This document shows, in pieces, positions 34,941-45,126 of a stretch of DNA of 64,000 nt. A model generated the notes under the pieces. It was not told the origin of the DNA. It did not search any database and saw only the letters and a list, made by a program, of their open reading frames with translations. Source of the stretch: Flavobacteriales bacterium (GTDB lineage: Bacteria > Bacteroidota > Bacteroidia > CAIKAF01); assembly GCA_026418175.1 (NCBI GenBank), contig JAOABX010000007.1:1-64000 (forward strand), in the 5' to 3' direction. Every line of letters begins with the position of its first letter. Position 1 is the stretch's first letter. The translations under genes and the position numbers were made by a program.

Positions 34941-37133
34941 TCAATTCCCCAAATCAGATATAAACTTAATACGCATCAAGCGTAATTCATGCTCTTCATA
35001 TACATCACCATATTCATCCAACACTGCATCTAATGAACCGTTATCTGATTCGCGTAATAAATCGAAAATTTCTTCCTGATCTTCGGGTTCTATGAGTTTA
35101 TTTAAGTAATAGCTTAAATCAAGCCTGGTTCCAGAATTAACAATGCTTTCCAATTCCTGAATCAATTCATCCATTTCTACTCCTTTGTTCTTGGCAAAAT
35201 CATGCAAAGGTAGTTTCCGATCAATAGCCTGGATAATGGAAACCTTCATGGCTGATTTATTGGCAACGGTTTTTACCGTAAAATCAAACGGACGTTCAAT
35301 TTCATTTTCTTCTACATATTTTGAAATTACTTCCAGGAATGGCTTTCCAAATTTTTGGGCCTTGCCTTCGCCCACTCCTGAAATATTTTTCAATTCGTCC
35401 ATCGTGATGGGATACTGTGTAGCCATTTCCTCCAGCGATGGATCCTGGAAAATTACAAAAGGTGGAAGATTTTGTTTTTTTGCGATTTGCTTGCGAACAT
35501 CTTTTAACATGTTCAGTAATGTTTCGTCTAGTGCACTTCCACCCTTTTGTTTAGTAATAATAGCATCATCATCTTCTTCAGTGTCATAATCTCTGTCGCG
35601 GGTAAATAATATTGGCTCTGGATGTTGCATATATTCCAGTCCTTTTTCATTCATGTAAAGAGTGCCATAATTTTCAATCTCCTTGCTTATGAAATTATTT
35701 ACCAGTGCTTGCCTAATTACCGCATGCCAAAAACGTTCATCTTCATAATCTCCTTTGCCAAATACTTCCAACAGATTATGCTTGTATTGCTTTACGGCAT
35801 TATTTTCTTTTCCTGTAAGAACAGCTACCAAATGATTGGCTTTAAACTTACCTTTCACTTCTGTCATTACCTCCAATAATAGCAAGAGATGTTCCTGTGC
35901 ATCAAATTTTTCGCGGGGATGTGCGCAATTATCACACATTTCATTACAATGGGCTTCATCAAAATCTTCACCAAAATAATGCAATAGGGCTTTGCGGCGG
36001 CAACTACTCGTTTCGGCAAATGCTACTACTTCTTGCATTAGCAGTTTATTTATTTCCTGCTCTGCAATAGGTTTTCCACTAAGCAATTTTTCAAGCTTTA
36101 CAATATCATCATACGCATAAAAGGCAATGCATTTACCCTCACCTCCATCACGTCCGGCACGACCTGTTTCCTGATAATAGCTTTCTAAACTTTTGGGAAT
36201 ATCATGGTGTATAATGTATCGAATATCGGGCTTATCAATACCCATTCCAAAAGCAATGGTTGCTACAATCACATCTACCTCCTGCATGAGAAACATATCC
36301 TGATTGCGTGAACGTGTTTTGGCATCCATCCCGGCATGGTACGGCACCGCACTTACCCCGTTTACTTGCAGCATTTCAGCAAGCTCTTCTACTTTTTTTC
36401 GACTTTGACAATATACTATGCCCGATTTGCCAGGTTGGCTTTTTACATATTTGATAATTTCTTTATTGACGTTCTTTTTGGGCCTGATTTCATAATACAA
36501 ATTAGCCCGGTTAAAAGAATCCTTAAAAACAGTAGCATCACTCATCCCCAAGTTTTTAAGAATATCATGCTGCACTTTAGGAGTAGCTGTAGCAGTAAGA
36601 GCAATGATGGGCACACGGTCAATAGCTTCAATAATGGGTCGTAATCTGCGATATTCCGGACGAAAATCATGCCCCCATTCAGAAATACAATGCGCTTCAT
36701 CAATAGCGAAAAAAGAAATTTTTATACTTTGTAAAAATTGTACATTCTCTTCTTTGGTAAGAGATTCTGGGGCCACGTACAATAATTTAGTAACACCATT
36801 GATTATATCTTTTTTCACTATGTCTCGCTCTGACTTTGAAAGGGAGGAATTAAAGAAGTGTGCCACCCCATCAATATCTCCATATCCACGGATTGAATCT
36901 ACTTGGTTTTTCATTAAGGCAATGAGGGGAGAAACCACTATAGCTGTACCTTCGCTAATTAAAGCTGGCAACTGATAGCACATAGATTTGCCACCACCGG
37001 TAGGCATAATAACAAACGTATCCTTACCGCTTAGCAGGTTTTTGATTATAGCCTCCTGTTGGCCTTTGAATTTATCAAATCCAAAAACTTTCTTTAATTG
37101 CTCTGATAAAGTATATTCTTCAATCAACGGCAT
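34941..37133 (-). CDS. recQ: ATP-dependent DNA helicase RecQ
   Basis: A 730-residue 3'-5' DNA helicase used in recombination and replication repair. Helicase motifs: MPTGGGKSMCYQLPA (Walker A, residues 43-50), FAIDEAHCISEWGHDFRPEY (DEAH box and aromatic-rich loop), ALTATATPKV, GIVYCQSRKK, IAFGMGIDKPDIR and QETGRAGRDG. The zinc site is C-x-n-CNEMCDNC in the RQC region. An HRDC domain follows (about residues 535-610), then an extra C-terminal helical extension ending LMRIKFISDLGN, as in other Bacteroidota RecQ. It lies 54 nt after a cyclophilin gene on the same strand. Confidence 0.96.
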   Translation of the reverse strand: MPLIEEYTLSEQLKKVFGFDKFKGQQEAIIKNLLSGKDTFVIMPTGGGKSMCYQLPALISEGTAIVVSPLIALMKNQVDSIRGYGDIDGVAHFFNSSLSKSERDIVKKDIINGVTKLLYVAPESLTKEENVQFLQSIKISFFAIDEAHCISEWGHDFRPEYRRLRPIIEAIDRVPIIALTATATPKVQHDILKNLGMSDATVFKDSFNRANLYYEIRPKKNVNKEIIKYVKSQPGKSGIVYCQSRKKVEELAEMLQVNGVSAVPYHAGMDAKTRSRNQDMFLMQEVDVIVATIAFGMGIDKPDIRYIIHHDIPKSLESYYQETGRAGRDGGEGKCIAFYAYDDIVKLEKLLSGKPIAEQEINKLLMQEVVAFAETSSCRRKALLHYFGEDFDEAHCNEMCDNCAHPREKFDAQEHLLLLLEVMTEVKGKFKANHLVAVLTGKENNAVKQYKHNLLEVFGKGDYEDERFWHAVIRQALVNNFISKEIENYGTLYMNEKGLEYMQHPEPILFTRDRDYDTEEDDDAIITKQKGGSALDETLLNMLKDVRKQIAKKQNLPPFVIFQDPSLEEMATQYPITMDELKNISGVGEGKAQKFGKPFLEVISKYVEENEIERPFDFTVKTVANKSAMKVSIIQAIDRKLPLHDFAKNKGVEMDELIQELESIVNSGTRLDLSYYLNKLIEPEDQEEIFDLLRESDNGSLDAVLDEYGDVYEEHELRLMRIKFISDLGN

Positions 37134-37187
37134 AACCTTTCACTTATTAATTAAATATACAAAAACACTTTTAAACGCAAGTTGAAA

Positions 37188-37949
37188 TCATTTATTTTTT
37201 TCTTTTATATCCCAGCCAAAACGTTTTTTTAATTGCTTGGCAGTTAATTCAATTATCTGCACTTGCATAGGTATATCAGTTAGCGGACGGTCAAAACCAC
37301 CGGTTGGGGTGGCTGCAATTTTATCCACCACATCCAACCCGCTAATGACTTCGCCAAATACTGTGTATTGCATATCCAAATGCGGTGCGCCACCCAGTGT
37401 TATATAATCCTGAATAGCTTGTTCCGTAAAATGGAAATCAGTAACTCCAGCCATTTGGCTAAGATAATTTTCCATGTTTTGCAAAGCTTCACGGGAAAAT
37501 TTGGTTCCTTGTACGATATAAAACTGCGATCCGGAAGATTCTCTGTTTGGATTAACTGCATCCCCCATACGTGCAGCTGCTAATGCTCCCTTTTTATGAT
37601 GAAATTGTGGCAGTATTTCGGCTGGCAATGTATATCCTGGCCCCCCCTTGCCAATATCAAGCTGATTGCCACCCGGCTTGCTATTGGGATCACCTCCCTG
37701 AATCATAAAATCTTTAATCACTCGATGAAACAAAGTGCCATTGTAAAATCCCTCTTTGGTTAATTTAATGAAATTATCACGGTGGCGAGGAGTTTCATCA
37801 TACAACCAAATGTAAATTTTACCCAAATCAGTAGTTATTTCTACTATCTCGTATTTTTTAGCACCTGATCCAGTAGTGCAGCCTAACCCTGCAAGTACGA
37901 ACAATGCTAAAAAAAGATGAGCAACCTGTTTCTTTAACCCGTATTTCAT
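37188..37949 (-). CDS. Cyclophilin-type peptidyl-prolyl isomerase lipoprotein
   Basis: A 253-residue cyclophilin with a lipoprotein signal peptide (LALFVLAGLGCTTG, Cys at about 24), so it should act as a protein-folding catalyst outside the cytoplasm, anchored to a membrane. Core motifs are GTLFHRVIKDFMIQGGDPNSK, GKGGPGYTLPAEI, ALAAARMGDAVNPNRESSGSQFYIV and YTVFGEVISGLDVVDKIA. An insertion around residues 155-195 (FSREALQNMENYLSQM) distinguishes it from the cytosolic homologue at 25408. It is upstream of recQ and possibly co-transcribed. Confidence 0.94.
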   Translation of the reverse strand: MKYGLKKQVAHLFLALFVLAGLGCTTGSGAKKYEIVEITTDLGKIYIWLYDETPRHRDNFIKLTKEGFYNGTLFHRVIKDFMIQGGDPNSKPGGNQLDIGKGGPGYTLPAEILPQFHHKKGALAAARMGDAVNPNRESSGSQFYIVQGTKFSREALQNMENYLSQMAGVTDFHFTEQAIQDYITLGGAPHLDMQYTVFGEVISGLDVVDKIAATPTGGFDRPLTDIPMQVQIIELTAKQLKKRFGWDIKEKNK

Positions 37950-38016
37950 ATTTTTATCTTTATAAAGTTAACAATAACATAGTATCAAATAGCAAATTTT
38001 AAGGGTTTTTAAATAT

Positions 38017-38024
38017 TACTTTTG
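38017..38024 (+). promoter_or_regulatory. -7 box before PhoX-like gene
   Basis: TACTTTTG matches TAnnTTTG exactly and lies 16 nt before the ATG at 38041. Confidence 0.35.
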
Positions 38025-38040
38025 TAGAAAATTACAACTA

Positions 38041-39513
38041 ATGATTAAACCATTTTTCCCAGTAATTTTAGGTACTATTACTTTGATTGCATGTACCCCT
38101 TCTTCAAAAAGGGATGCGAATATCGAAAAAAAAACAGAAAATCAGTACACACTTTTTAAACCTGTAGCACCAGTTGATGATACCCAAGAGTTAATTCTTC
38201 CTGAAGGTTTTGATTATAATATTCTTTTTTCAGAAGGTGATACGGTAGAAACCTCTGTAGGTTTAGGATTGGCAAAAGCCAATCACGACTTGATCATTTA
38301 TCTTCCCATTAACGGTAGTGCTGAGCACGGTCATCTGTATGTAAGCCATGAAACACTCACCGCGGATCCAATTACCGGAGATGGAGGGGGGGCAACGATA
38401 GTTGAAATAAAAAAAGAAAACGGCAAATGGAAAACTATTGGAATTAAAAAAAATGTTGACTTCAGTTCAGTTGGTGGAACTGTTTATAATTGCGGTGGAA
38501 CTATAACACCCAAGGGAACTATTTTAACCGGCGAAGAGCTCTTTCCTGATTCTGAAAAAAAATTATTGGATAAAAAATTCAAATCCCTGAAAGGGATGAA
38601 TGGGCTTTCTCTTACTGAAAATTTTGGATGGATGGTAGAAGTAGATCCCGTAAGTGGCAAAGCCATTCAAAAAATTTACAACTTTGGCCGATACACACAC
38701 GAAGATGCTTTTTGCACTCCGAATGGAAAAACCATATACTTAACTGATGACCACTATCCTGCTGTGTTTTTCAAATTTGAATGTGAACAACCCAACGACT
38801 ATAGCAAAGGTCAACTTTATGCTTACAAACAATCAACTGATGGGAATAGCGGTGAATGGATTGCATTACCCATGGATTTAAAATCGTTGGTAAATGCTAG
38901 AGAAGTGGCTATTCGTTTAGGCGCTACTATGTTTGTAAGGTTGGAATGGATTAAAGAATACGATGGGAAATTATACATCAGTGAAACCGGTAATGACAGT
39001 ACTGATTTTAGTTTATGGATTAAGAAAGGTGGTTCAATTCCTGCCTATTTGGAATCCAAAAAATATGCTGAAGGGAAATATCACGATCCGTTTGGCGGGA
39101 TTTTAGAATTTGATATAAAGACCAATCGCATGCGTGAATTCCTGGCCGGTGGCCCAATTGAAAAAGATGGTGGTCATTTTAGCAGCCCTGACGGTTTGTT
39201 CATTGCAAATATTCGAAATAATCCATACTTAATTATCAGTGAAGACCTTACCGGATTGAGTCAAGGCAGAGTATCAGCTACAGCAGAGAAAAACGGATGG
39301 ATAATCAACGAAATTTATTTCTTAGACTTAACGCTTAAAAATCCTACACGAAACGACCTATTACGTTTTGCAGTAGCTCCCCGAGGATGCGAAACCACAG
39401 GAAGTTATTTTACCCCTGATGGAAAAACCTATTTTGTTAATATCCAACATCCGGATAAAGAAAATCCTGTCCCATTCAACAAAAGTACAACCATTGCTAT
39501 TCAAGGTTTTTGA
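38041..39513 (+). CDS. PhoX-like (DUF839) lipoprotein
   Basis: A 490-residue lipoprotein (ILGTITLIACTPSS, lipidated Cys near 18) resembling DUF839/PhoX beta-propeller phosphatases. Matching features are the early NHDLIIYLPINGSAEHGHLYVSHET, GGTVYNCGGTITPKGTILTGEE, GRYTHEDAFCTPNGKTIYLTDDHYP and SSPDGLFI. PhoX enzymes are calcium/iron-dependent alkaline phosphatases, but many relatives are uncharacterised. No phosphate-regulon genes are nearby, so the activity is a family-level guess. Transcribed alone. Confidence 0.82.
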   Translation: MIKPFFPVILGTITLIACTPSSKRDANIEKKTENQYTLFKPVAPVDDTQELILPEGFDYNILFSEGDTVETSVGLGLAKANHDLIIYLPINGSAEHGHLYVSHETLTADPITGDGGGATIVEIKKENGKWKTIGIKKNVDFSSVGGTVYNCGGTITPKGTILTGEELFPDSEKKLLDKKFKSLKGMNGLSLTENFGWMVEVDPVSGKAIQKIYNFGRYTHEDAFCTPNGKTIYLTDDHYPAVFFKFECEQPNDYSKGQLYAYKQSTDGNSGEWIALPMDLKSLVNAREVAIRLGATMFVRLEWIKEYDGKLYISETGNDSTDFSLWIKKGGSIPAYLESKKYAEGKYHDPFGGILEFDIKTNRMREFLAGGPIEKDGGHFSSPDGLFIANIRNNPYLIISEDLTGLSQGRVSATAEKNGWIINEIYFLDLTLKNPTRNDLLRFAVAPRGCETTGSYFTPDGKTYFVNIQHPDKENPVPFNKSTTIAIQGF

Positions 39514-39552
39514 AAACACTGAATATGGTAAATACTTATCATCAAGGTTTTT

Positions 39553-39560
39553 TATTTTTG
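39553..39560 (+). promoter_or_regulatory. -7 box before M43 peptidase gene
   Basis: TATTTTTG matches TAnnTTTG exactly, 17 nt before the ATG at 39578. Confidence 0.35.
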
Positions 39561-39577
39561 GGTAAAATAAAATAAAC

Positions 39578-40849
39578 ATGAGATTATTTTTATTAATCAT
39601 TGCTGGCTTTACATGGCAGGGGTTGATTTGGGGGCAACGTTGTGCTACTCATTCAGTATTTGAACACAATGCTACAACCTATCCTTCCTACGGGCATTAT
39701 GTTAATCAGGCGTTTGATGAAGCTCGGCAGTGGATAGAACAAAATCCGGGAGTAAAATCAGGCGGGGTTTATCAAATACCGGTAGTAGTTCATATTGTAT
39801 ATACCAATGCTACCCAAAACATAGATGATTCATTGGTTTACAATCAAATTGCTGTTCTGAATGAAGATTTTAGAAGAATGAATGCTGATACTATCAATAC
39901 AAGAAATGAATTTTTACCTGTTGCTGCTGACGCTGAAATTGAATTTTACTTAGCAACAACAGACCCTAATGGGAATCCCACCACCGGTATTACCCGTACT
40001 GCTGGGTCACCCGCTTTCGGAACATATACACCCTTTGACGACAATGTCAAATTTGATTCATTAGGTGGTAAAAATGCATGGCCTTCAAATAAATATTTAA
40101 ATATTTGGGTGTGTGATCTGTTATTTGGCTTTGGCGTTTTAGGATATGCATATCCTCCCATAGGTAATGTGCCCAATTGGGATCCAGGAGTAGCACCTGC
40201 AAATCCTGGTAAACAAGGCGTTGTAATTCACTATGCTGTTTTTGGTCGAAATAACCCCAACGCTACAGGTTTTCTTGAAGTAGTAAACCGAGGCAGAACA
40301 GCTACTCATGAAGTAGGTCATTATTTAGGGCTAAGGCACATTTGGGGAGATGGTGATTGCACACAGGATGATGGAATTGCCGATACGCCTCCAGCCGCTT
40401 CTGATGCCCAACAAATATGCGATTGGTCAAAAAATACCTGTACTGAAACTCCTGGCCCGCAACTTCCTGACAATATTGAAAACTTTATGGATTATGCTGC
40501 TGATTCTTGCATGAATATGTTTACACAAGGACAAGTGAATATTATGCGCTATGTATTGGAAAATTTTCGCCAAGAGCTGGTAGGCTTGCCTGTAAATGTT
40601 AAAGAACAACAAGTAGCTTTGGGTTCCTTAGCAATCTATCCCAACCCTGTAAATGAGGTTTTAAATGTTCATGTTTTTAATAATAATTTATTCTTTACAC
40701 AACCGCACGAAATTCTTGATATTAACGGCCGGATATTAATACAATTCAACGGTACTAAATCGCAAGTATCACATCTGCCCTCTGGGATGTATGTATTACG
40801 CATTCATACCAACTATGGCATTGTGATAAAGAAATTTATCAAGCAATAA
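39578..40849 (+). CDS. M43 (pappalysin-type) zinc metalloprotease, T9SS cargo
   Basis: A 423-residue secreted protease. After the signal peptide (to about residue 19) comes YQIPVVVHIVYTNATQN, the usual opening of the M43 catalytic domain. The zinc site HEVGHYLGLRH occupies residues 244-254, followed by WGDGDC, DGIADTPP and the Met-turn segment NIENFMDYAADSCMNMFT. The last about 75 residues are a type A sorting domain (AIYPNPVNEVLNVHVF, LPSGMYVLRIH, VIKKFIKQ). It likely degrades external protein. It converges with the small membrane protein gene at 40864. Confidence 0.94.
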   Translation: MRLFLLIIAGFTWQGLIWGQRCATHSVFEHNATTYPSYGHYVNQAFDEARQWIEQNPGVKSGGVYQIPVVVHIVYTNATQNIDDSLVYNQIAVLNEDFRRMNADTINTRNEFLPVAADAEIEFYLATTDPNGNPTTGITRTAGSPAFGTYTPFDDNVKFDSLGGKNAWPSNKYLNIWVCDLLFGFGVLGYAYPPIGNVPNWDPGVAPANPGKQGVVIHYAVFGRNNPNATGFLEVVNRGRTATHEVGHYLGLRHIWGDGDCTQDDGIADTPPAASDAQQICDWSKNTCTETPGPQLPDNIENFMDYAADSCMNMFTQGQVNIMRYVLENFRQELVGLPVNVKEQQVALGSLAIYPNPVNEVLNVHVFNNNLFFTQPHEILDINGRILIQFNGTKSQVSHLPSGMYVLRIHTNYGIVIKKFIKQ

Positions 40850-40863
40850 GAATAATTTCTTTT

Positions 40864-41067
40864 TTATTTTTTACTACAAGTATTAATACCCAGTAAGGTA
40901 TAAAGCGGGCAAAAACCAATTAAGCTGGTTAAAACAAAAATACCAGCAAACACTCCTAGTACAATAGCTAAAACCCCATCTATCACTTTTGTAAAATATA
41001 AAACTGCAACAACAGCAGCTACAAATACCCGTATTATACGGTCAATACTTCCCATGTTAGGTTTCAT
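40864..41067 (-). CDS. DUF2892 (YgaP-type) small membrane protein
   Basis: A 67-residue inner-membrane protein. MKPNMGSIDRIIRVFVAAVVAVLYF is the DUF2892 opening and FCPLYTLLGINTC its typical close; two membrane helices lie between. In other bacteria this domain can be fused to a rhodanese. Here it stands alone, with no sulphur-transfer gene beside it. Role unknown. Confidence 0.9.
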   Translation of the reverse strand: MKPNMGSIDRIIRVFVAAVVAVLYFTKVIDGVLAIVLGVFAGIFVLTSLIGFCPLYTLLGINTCSKK

Positions 41068-41210
41068 AATAAAATGTATTTTATTTTATAAAGATAATTT
41101 TTTTTGAAATATGACAAAACATTAGTCACATTTTATATTCATTCATTTGATGTATTGTCATTGACTTAATATTTTACTCCATTTGTAGATTACATGGAAT
41201 ATATACCGAT

Positions 41211-42449
41211 ATGCCTTTTTTGCGTGGTTTTGTATGCATTATCCTGGCAATAACCTTTGCATATGGACAGCAATGGAATAACCAGTCTATACATACTTTT
41301 TATCAAGAAATCATTTCAAAGTATGGTAACAAAGAGCTTCAAAAAATTTTTTTTAGCCAAAGCCAATATCCATATACTCAATGGATAAATAAACCTTATC
41401 ATCACAACTCAATTATATTTTCACTTTCAACCGTTTTGCATGAAATGCAACATGGCATGGATAATATTATAGAAAATACTGATAGCACAAACACTTATAA
41501 GTATTTCTTGTTTGAAAATTGTATTATTTATGTACCTCAAAGTAGGTTTTTTCAAACTGACTTACTAAACAACATGATACCTAAAAGCTTATCAGATAGT
41601 ATATTTCGATTTAACATTTATGTAGGAAACAAAAATCAAATTAGTGATTATAAAAAATACTTGAGAATTAATTCTGGAGGTACTGTTAGTTACTCCATAC
41701 ATCATGGTATATTTGGTTTAATAGAAGAATTTTTAGCATATTATCGTGGATTGCAAGTTCTTTCGAATATTTATCCCTATTTTAAGAAGCAGCTTCAGTC
41801 TTTAAATTCATCTAGTATAGAAAAAAAGCAAGAGTTAGGAATATTTAAATATTATGTTTTGCAGGAATGCAATGCATTTTATGAGTTTCAACTTTTTATC
41901 GCTTGGTATTTGCAATATGCTTCCATGAATAATAAAGAAGCCTACCAAGGGTTTTATTCAAATATTCCATTGCGTATTGTTTTTTCTTATATTCACAATT
42001 CCTATAAGCAATTAATTGATACAATGCTTTATCAATTAGATACCATCCCGGTATATAAAACCGATATTCATTTTATCAGAGAGTTAAATTTTGACGGAAG
42101 CGATAATGATATTTGCCGATATATCTATTATTCTGATGTAGTTTCTGAAAATTATAAAAACAATTTGGTAGAAAAAATCATATTAACTGATGGGAAAACA
42201 GCCTGGAAGTTTATAGGGGAACGAGAAGAATATCTTTTTTTTAAGAAAGTATACAATAAATTAAAAAAAATACTATTCAAAAATTTTAAAAGCCTAACAG
42301 GTGCTAAATTGTTTTCATTTTTAACTAATCCGGAAGAAACTTTGATGTTTTTAAAAAGACATTCAACAGAATTAATTCTTTATGAAATTGATAAATTTAA
42401 AGTAAATTACAATGACTGTCTTACTAAATCTAAATATTGTAATCCTTAA
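41211..42449 (+). CDS. Secreted protein with HExxH motif, possible novel metallopeptidase
   Basis: A 412-residue protein with a signal peptide (MPFLRGFVCIILAITFAYGQ) and no T9SS sorting domain. It contains VLHEMQHGMDN, a HExxH motif at residues 77-81, and 91 residues later LIEEFLAYYRGLQ (E172/E173). That could supply the third zinc ligand in the manner of gluzincins. I recognise no family. The region is very AT-rich. The gene ends 10 nt before a T9SS beta-propeller gene, so the two form an operon. Peptidase activity is inferred only from these motifs; a chance HExxH is possible. Confidence 0.75.
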   Translation: MPFLRGFVCIILAITFAYGQQWNNQSIHTFYQEIISKYGNKELQKIFFSQSQYPYTQWINKPYHHNSIIFSLSTVLHEMQHGMDNIIENTDSTNTYKYFLFENCIIYVPQSRFFQTDLLNNMIPKSLSDSIFRFNIYVGNKNQISDYKKYLRINSGGTVSYSIHHGIFGLIEEFLAYYRGLQVLSNIYPYFKKQLQSLNSSSIEKKQELGIFKYYVLQECNAFYEFQLFIAWYLQYASMNNKEAYQGFYSNIPLRIVFSYIHNSYKQLIDTMLYQLDTIPVYKTDIHFIRELNFDGSDNDICRYIYYSDVVSENYKNNLVEKIILTDGKTAWKFIGEREEYLFFKKVYNKLKKILFKNFKSLTGAKLFSFLTNPEETLMFLKRHSTELILYEIDKFKVNYNDCLTKSKYCNP

Positions 42450-42459
42450 TATTTAAAAT

Positions 42460-45126
42460 ATGAAACTCAACCTACATATAATATTGCTCTATATTAGCTT
42501 AATGCTCTTTGCCCCGATATCAGCTTATTGTCAATGGGATGAGCGATTTAATTCATTAAGTGATGACATAATTATCCCTTTTGCTACAATTTATTCAACA
42601 ACTGCCTATCAAGACCTTTATTTTATTGGAGGCGAATTCAAATATTATTTTTCACCTTCTGATTCAGTTGAATCATTAGTTGTTTATAACAAACAAACCA
42701 AAAGCCGTGTAAAGCTTGGTCAAGCGAATGAATTTAATGGCATTGGTACGTTTTTAAACGGCGCATGGGTAACTGGGTCAACTGTTTATTCTATGCTTGT
42801 AGATGGGGATAATCTTTGGGTAGGAGGTACTTTTAATCGTGTGGGGAATACTGAAGCATGGGGAATTGCAAGATATAACATTGTTAATAAAACGTGGCAT
42901 TCCATTAATTCAGCTACTTATTTCCCATTAGAGAAAGTATATAGTATTCAACGTTATAACAATAAATTGTACTTAGCCGGTGAATTTGATATAATTGGCA
43001 ATGACTCTGTAAACCACATCATAACTTATGATTTGAATACACAACAGTTTGAGCCCATTATCAATAATGGACAAACGGGAGCTAACAACACCATTCAAGA
43101 ATTACTAATTGCAGATAATAAACTATTTGTAAGTGGAAATTTTACAAGTATTGCAGGTATAGCAGCTAATAAAATAGCTTATTTAGATTTAATAACAAAC
43201 ACCTGGCATCCTATAATCATTAATGGCAATAATGGATTTAACGGATATACTATTTACGATATGTTTTACGGCAATGATACATTATATGCTGTAGGAAATT
43301 TCACACAGGCATTTGGCCAACCAGCCAATAACATAGCTATCATTGATTTGTTAAACCAAACAGTAAGTACTCCGCTTTTAAATTTTAATCATGATGTTAC
43401 TGCTGTCACCAAGCATCATTCAACCCTATACCTTGCCGGATGGTTTAATTTTCCCAGGCCATCGTTTGTAGAATACAATTTACAAAATGGCCAAATAAAT
43501 AATCCATGGGGCATAGGGCCTTACCTAGTTGGACAGCCCTTCACTCCAGTATTTTCAATGGAATATCATGACAATTACTTAATTATTGGTGGAAAATTTG
43601 ATAAGATTAATGGGTTAGATTTACAAACAATAAATGTTGCTACCTACCATACACAACATAAAATATGGTGTAATTGCTATATCGGCGAAGCATTGGGTTT
43701 AGGTGGAGGATATGTTGATGATGTAAAACCACAAGCACTAGCCTTTGAAAAATTAAACGATGATGAAATAGTGGTAGGTGGAAAATTTCAATGGGCTGGT
43801 CCCTGTCAAAAAATAAAAAATATTGGAATTTTAAATAAAAATACAGGAACATGGAGGCCTTTGGGAACACAAGATAAAAATGGAATTAAACATACCCAAT
43901 TATCTATAGAAATTGAAGAAGTTACAGATGTTGAAGTATATGGCGATACCATTTATGTTGCTGGCTGGTTTGACCAGCTTGCTGATTCTATTTCTGCCAG
44001 TTCCTTTGCTCGATACATTGTTACCACTAATTCATGGAAAGGTTATAGCTTGCCTTATAATCTTGTTAAAGTAAAGGCAATGGCAAGAAAAGGAAAATAC
44101 ATGTATTTAGTAGGTCAATTTGCTCCGTCCATCAATGAATGGAACCAAACTTTTACCTATTTATTAAAATACGATTTAGAGTCAGAAACACTGGTAACAC
44201 CAGAGGTAAATATTTATCAAACATCGGCTGGAGCTTTAAATAATTTATATGATATAGATATATCGTCAAATTATTTAGTAACAGGAGGGCGTTTGATAGA
44301 CATGGCTCAAGATTGTTCAATTTTTGGTTATAACTATTTAAATTCACAGGCACATGTTTTTCCAGATTGTAATTTTTCAGGAGAAATTTTTGATGTTTTA
44401 TTAGATGGTGATAACCTATACTTAGCTGGTGGATTTTTCAGTTTAAATGGAAATAATTCGTATCGATTACTTGCAAAATATAATCTTTCGCTTCAACAAT
44501 TCACTGATTTGCTTCCTCAAAATGATAATTTGTTTTATGGTACAATTTATAGCATAGATAAAAAAGATCATTATTTGTATGTAGCAGGCACTATTCCCTA
44601 TTTTGGTAACTTAACGGATGTGCGCAGAGTGGTTGCAATTAATTTACAAACCAATGAATTTATTCCATTTGGTACGCCGCTTCATAATGGTATTGGATCT
44701 GTTTATGATGCATCCGGAGGAAGCAGGGTTAGAAAAGTTAAAGTTATTGATAATGATGTATGGTTTGGAGGTGAATTTAATTACGTAAACAAGGATAATG
44801 GAGATATCATTCTATCAGCTGGAATTGCCCGATGGAATGGCATCTATATAGGTACAGAATCTATTTCTGATAGTTCAATACCATTTCGCATATTTCCTAA
44901 TCCAGCCAGTCAAGTTGTGAATTTGCACAGTTCAACAATCATCAAACAAGGAACGCCTGTTGAAATTCAATTATTTGATATGGGAGGTCGGTTATTATTT
45001 CATCGTATTTATAATAACAGTAGTGAACTAATAACTATCCCAGTTTCTGAATTAAATTCAGGAGTATATATTATTAAAGTTAAAACAGATAACAATTTTT
45101 ATTCAGGAAAATTCATAATGCAATAA
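42460..45126 (+). CDS. T9SS-secreted beta-propeller protein
   Basis: An 888-residue secreted protein with signal peptide (to about residue 25, SAYCQ). The body consists of repeated blades of the kind LYLAGEFDIIGN...ITYDLNTQQFEPI and LFVSGNFTSIAGI...AYLDLITNTWHPI. I count roughly ten, so one large or two tandem propellers. The last about 80 residues form a type A sorting domain (FRIFPNPASQVVNLH, LFDMGGRLLF, LNSGVYIIKVKT, YSGKFIMQ). It is coupled to the upstream HExxH gene and is followed by a perfect terminator. Function unknown; binding at the surface is plausible. Confidence 0.88.
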   Translation: MKLNLHIILLYISLMLFAPISAYCQWDERFNSLSDDIIIPFATIYSTTAYQDLYFIGGEFKYYFSPSDSVESLVVYNKQTKSRVKLGQANEFNGIGTFLNGAWVTGSTVYSMLVDGDNLWVGGTFNRVGNTEAWGIARYNIVNKTWHSINSATYFPLEKVYSIQRYNNKLYLAGEFDIIGNDSVNHIITYDLNTQQFEPIINNGQTGANNTIQELLIADNKLFVSGNFTSIAGIAANKIAYLDLITNTWHPIIINGNNGFNGYTIYDMFYGNDTLYAVGNFTQAFGQPANNIAIIDLLNQTVSTPLLNFNHDVTAVTKHHSTLYLAGWFNFPRPSFVEYNLQNGQINNPWGIGPYLVGQPFTPVFSMEYHDNYLIIGGKFDKINGLDLQTINVATYHTQHKIWCNCYIGEALGLGGGYVDDVKPQALAFEKLNDDEIVVGGKFQWAGPCQKIKNIGILNKNTGTWRPLGTQDKNGIKHTQLSIEIEEVTDVEVYGDTIYVAGWFDQLADSISASSFARYIVTTNSWKGYSLPYNLVKVKAMARKGKYMYLVGQFAPSINEWNQTFTYLLKYDLESETLVTPEVNIYQTSAGALNNLYDIDISSNYLVTGGRLIDMAQDCSIFGYNYLNSQAHVFPDCNFSGEIFDVLLDGDNLYLAGGFFSLNGNNSYRLLAKYNLSLQQFTDLLPQNDNLFYGTIYSIDKKDHYLYVAGTIPYFGNLTDVRRVVAINLQTNEFIPFGTPLHNGIGSVYDASGGSRVRKVKVIDNDVWFGGEFNYVNKDNGDIILSAGIARWNGIYIGTESISDSSIPFRIFPNPASQVVNLHSSTIIKQGTPVEIQLFDMGGRLLFHRIYNNSSELITIPVSELNSGVYIIKVKTDNNFYSGKFIMQ

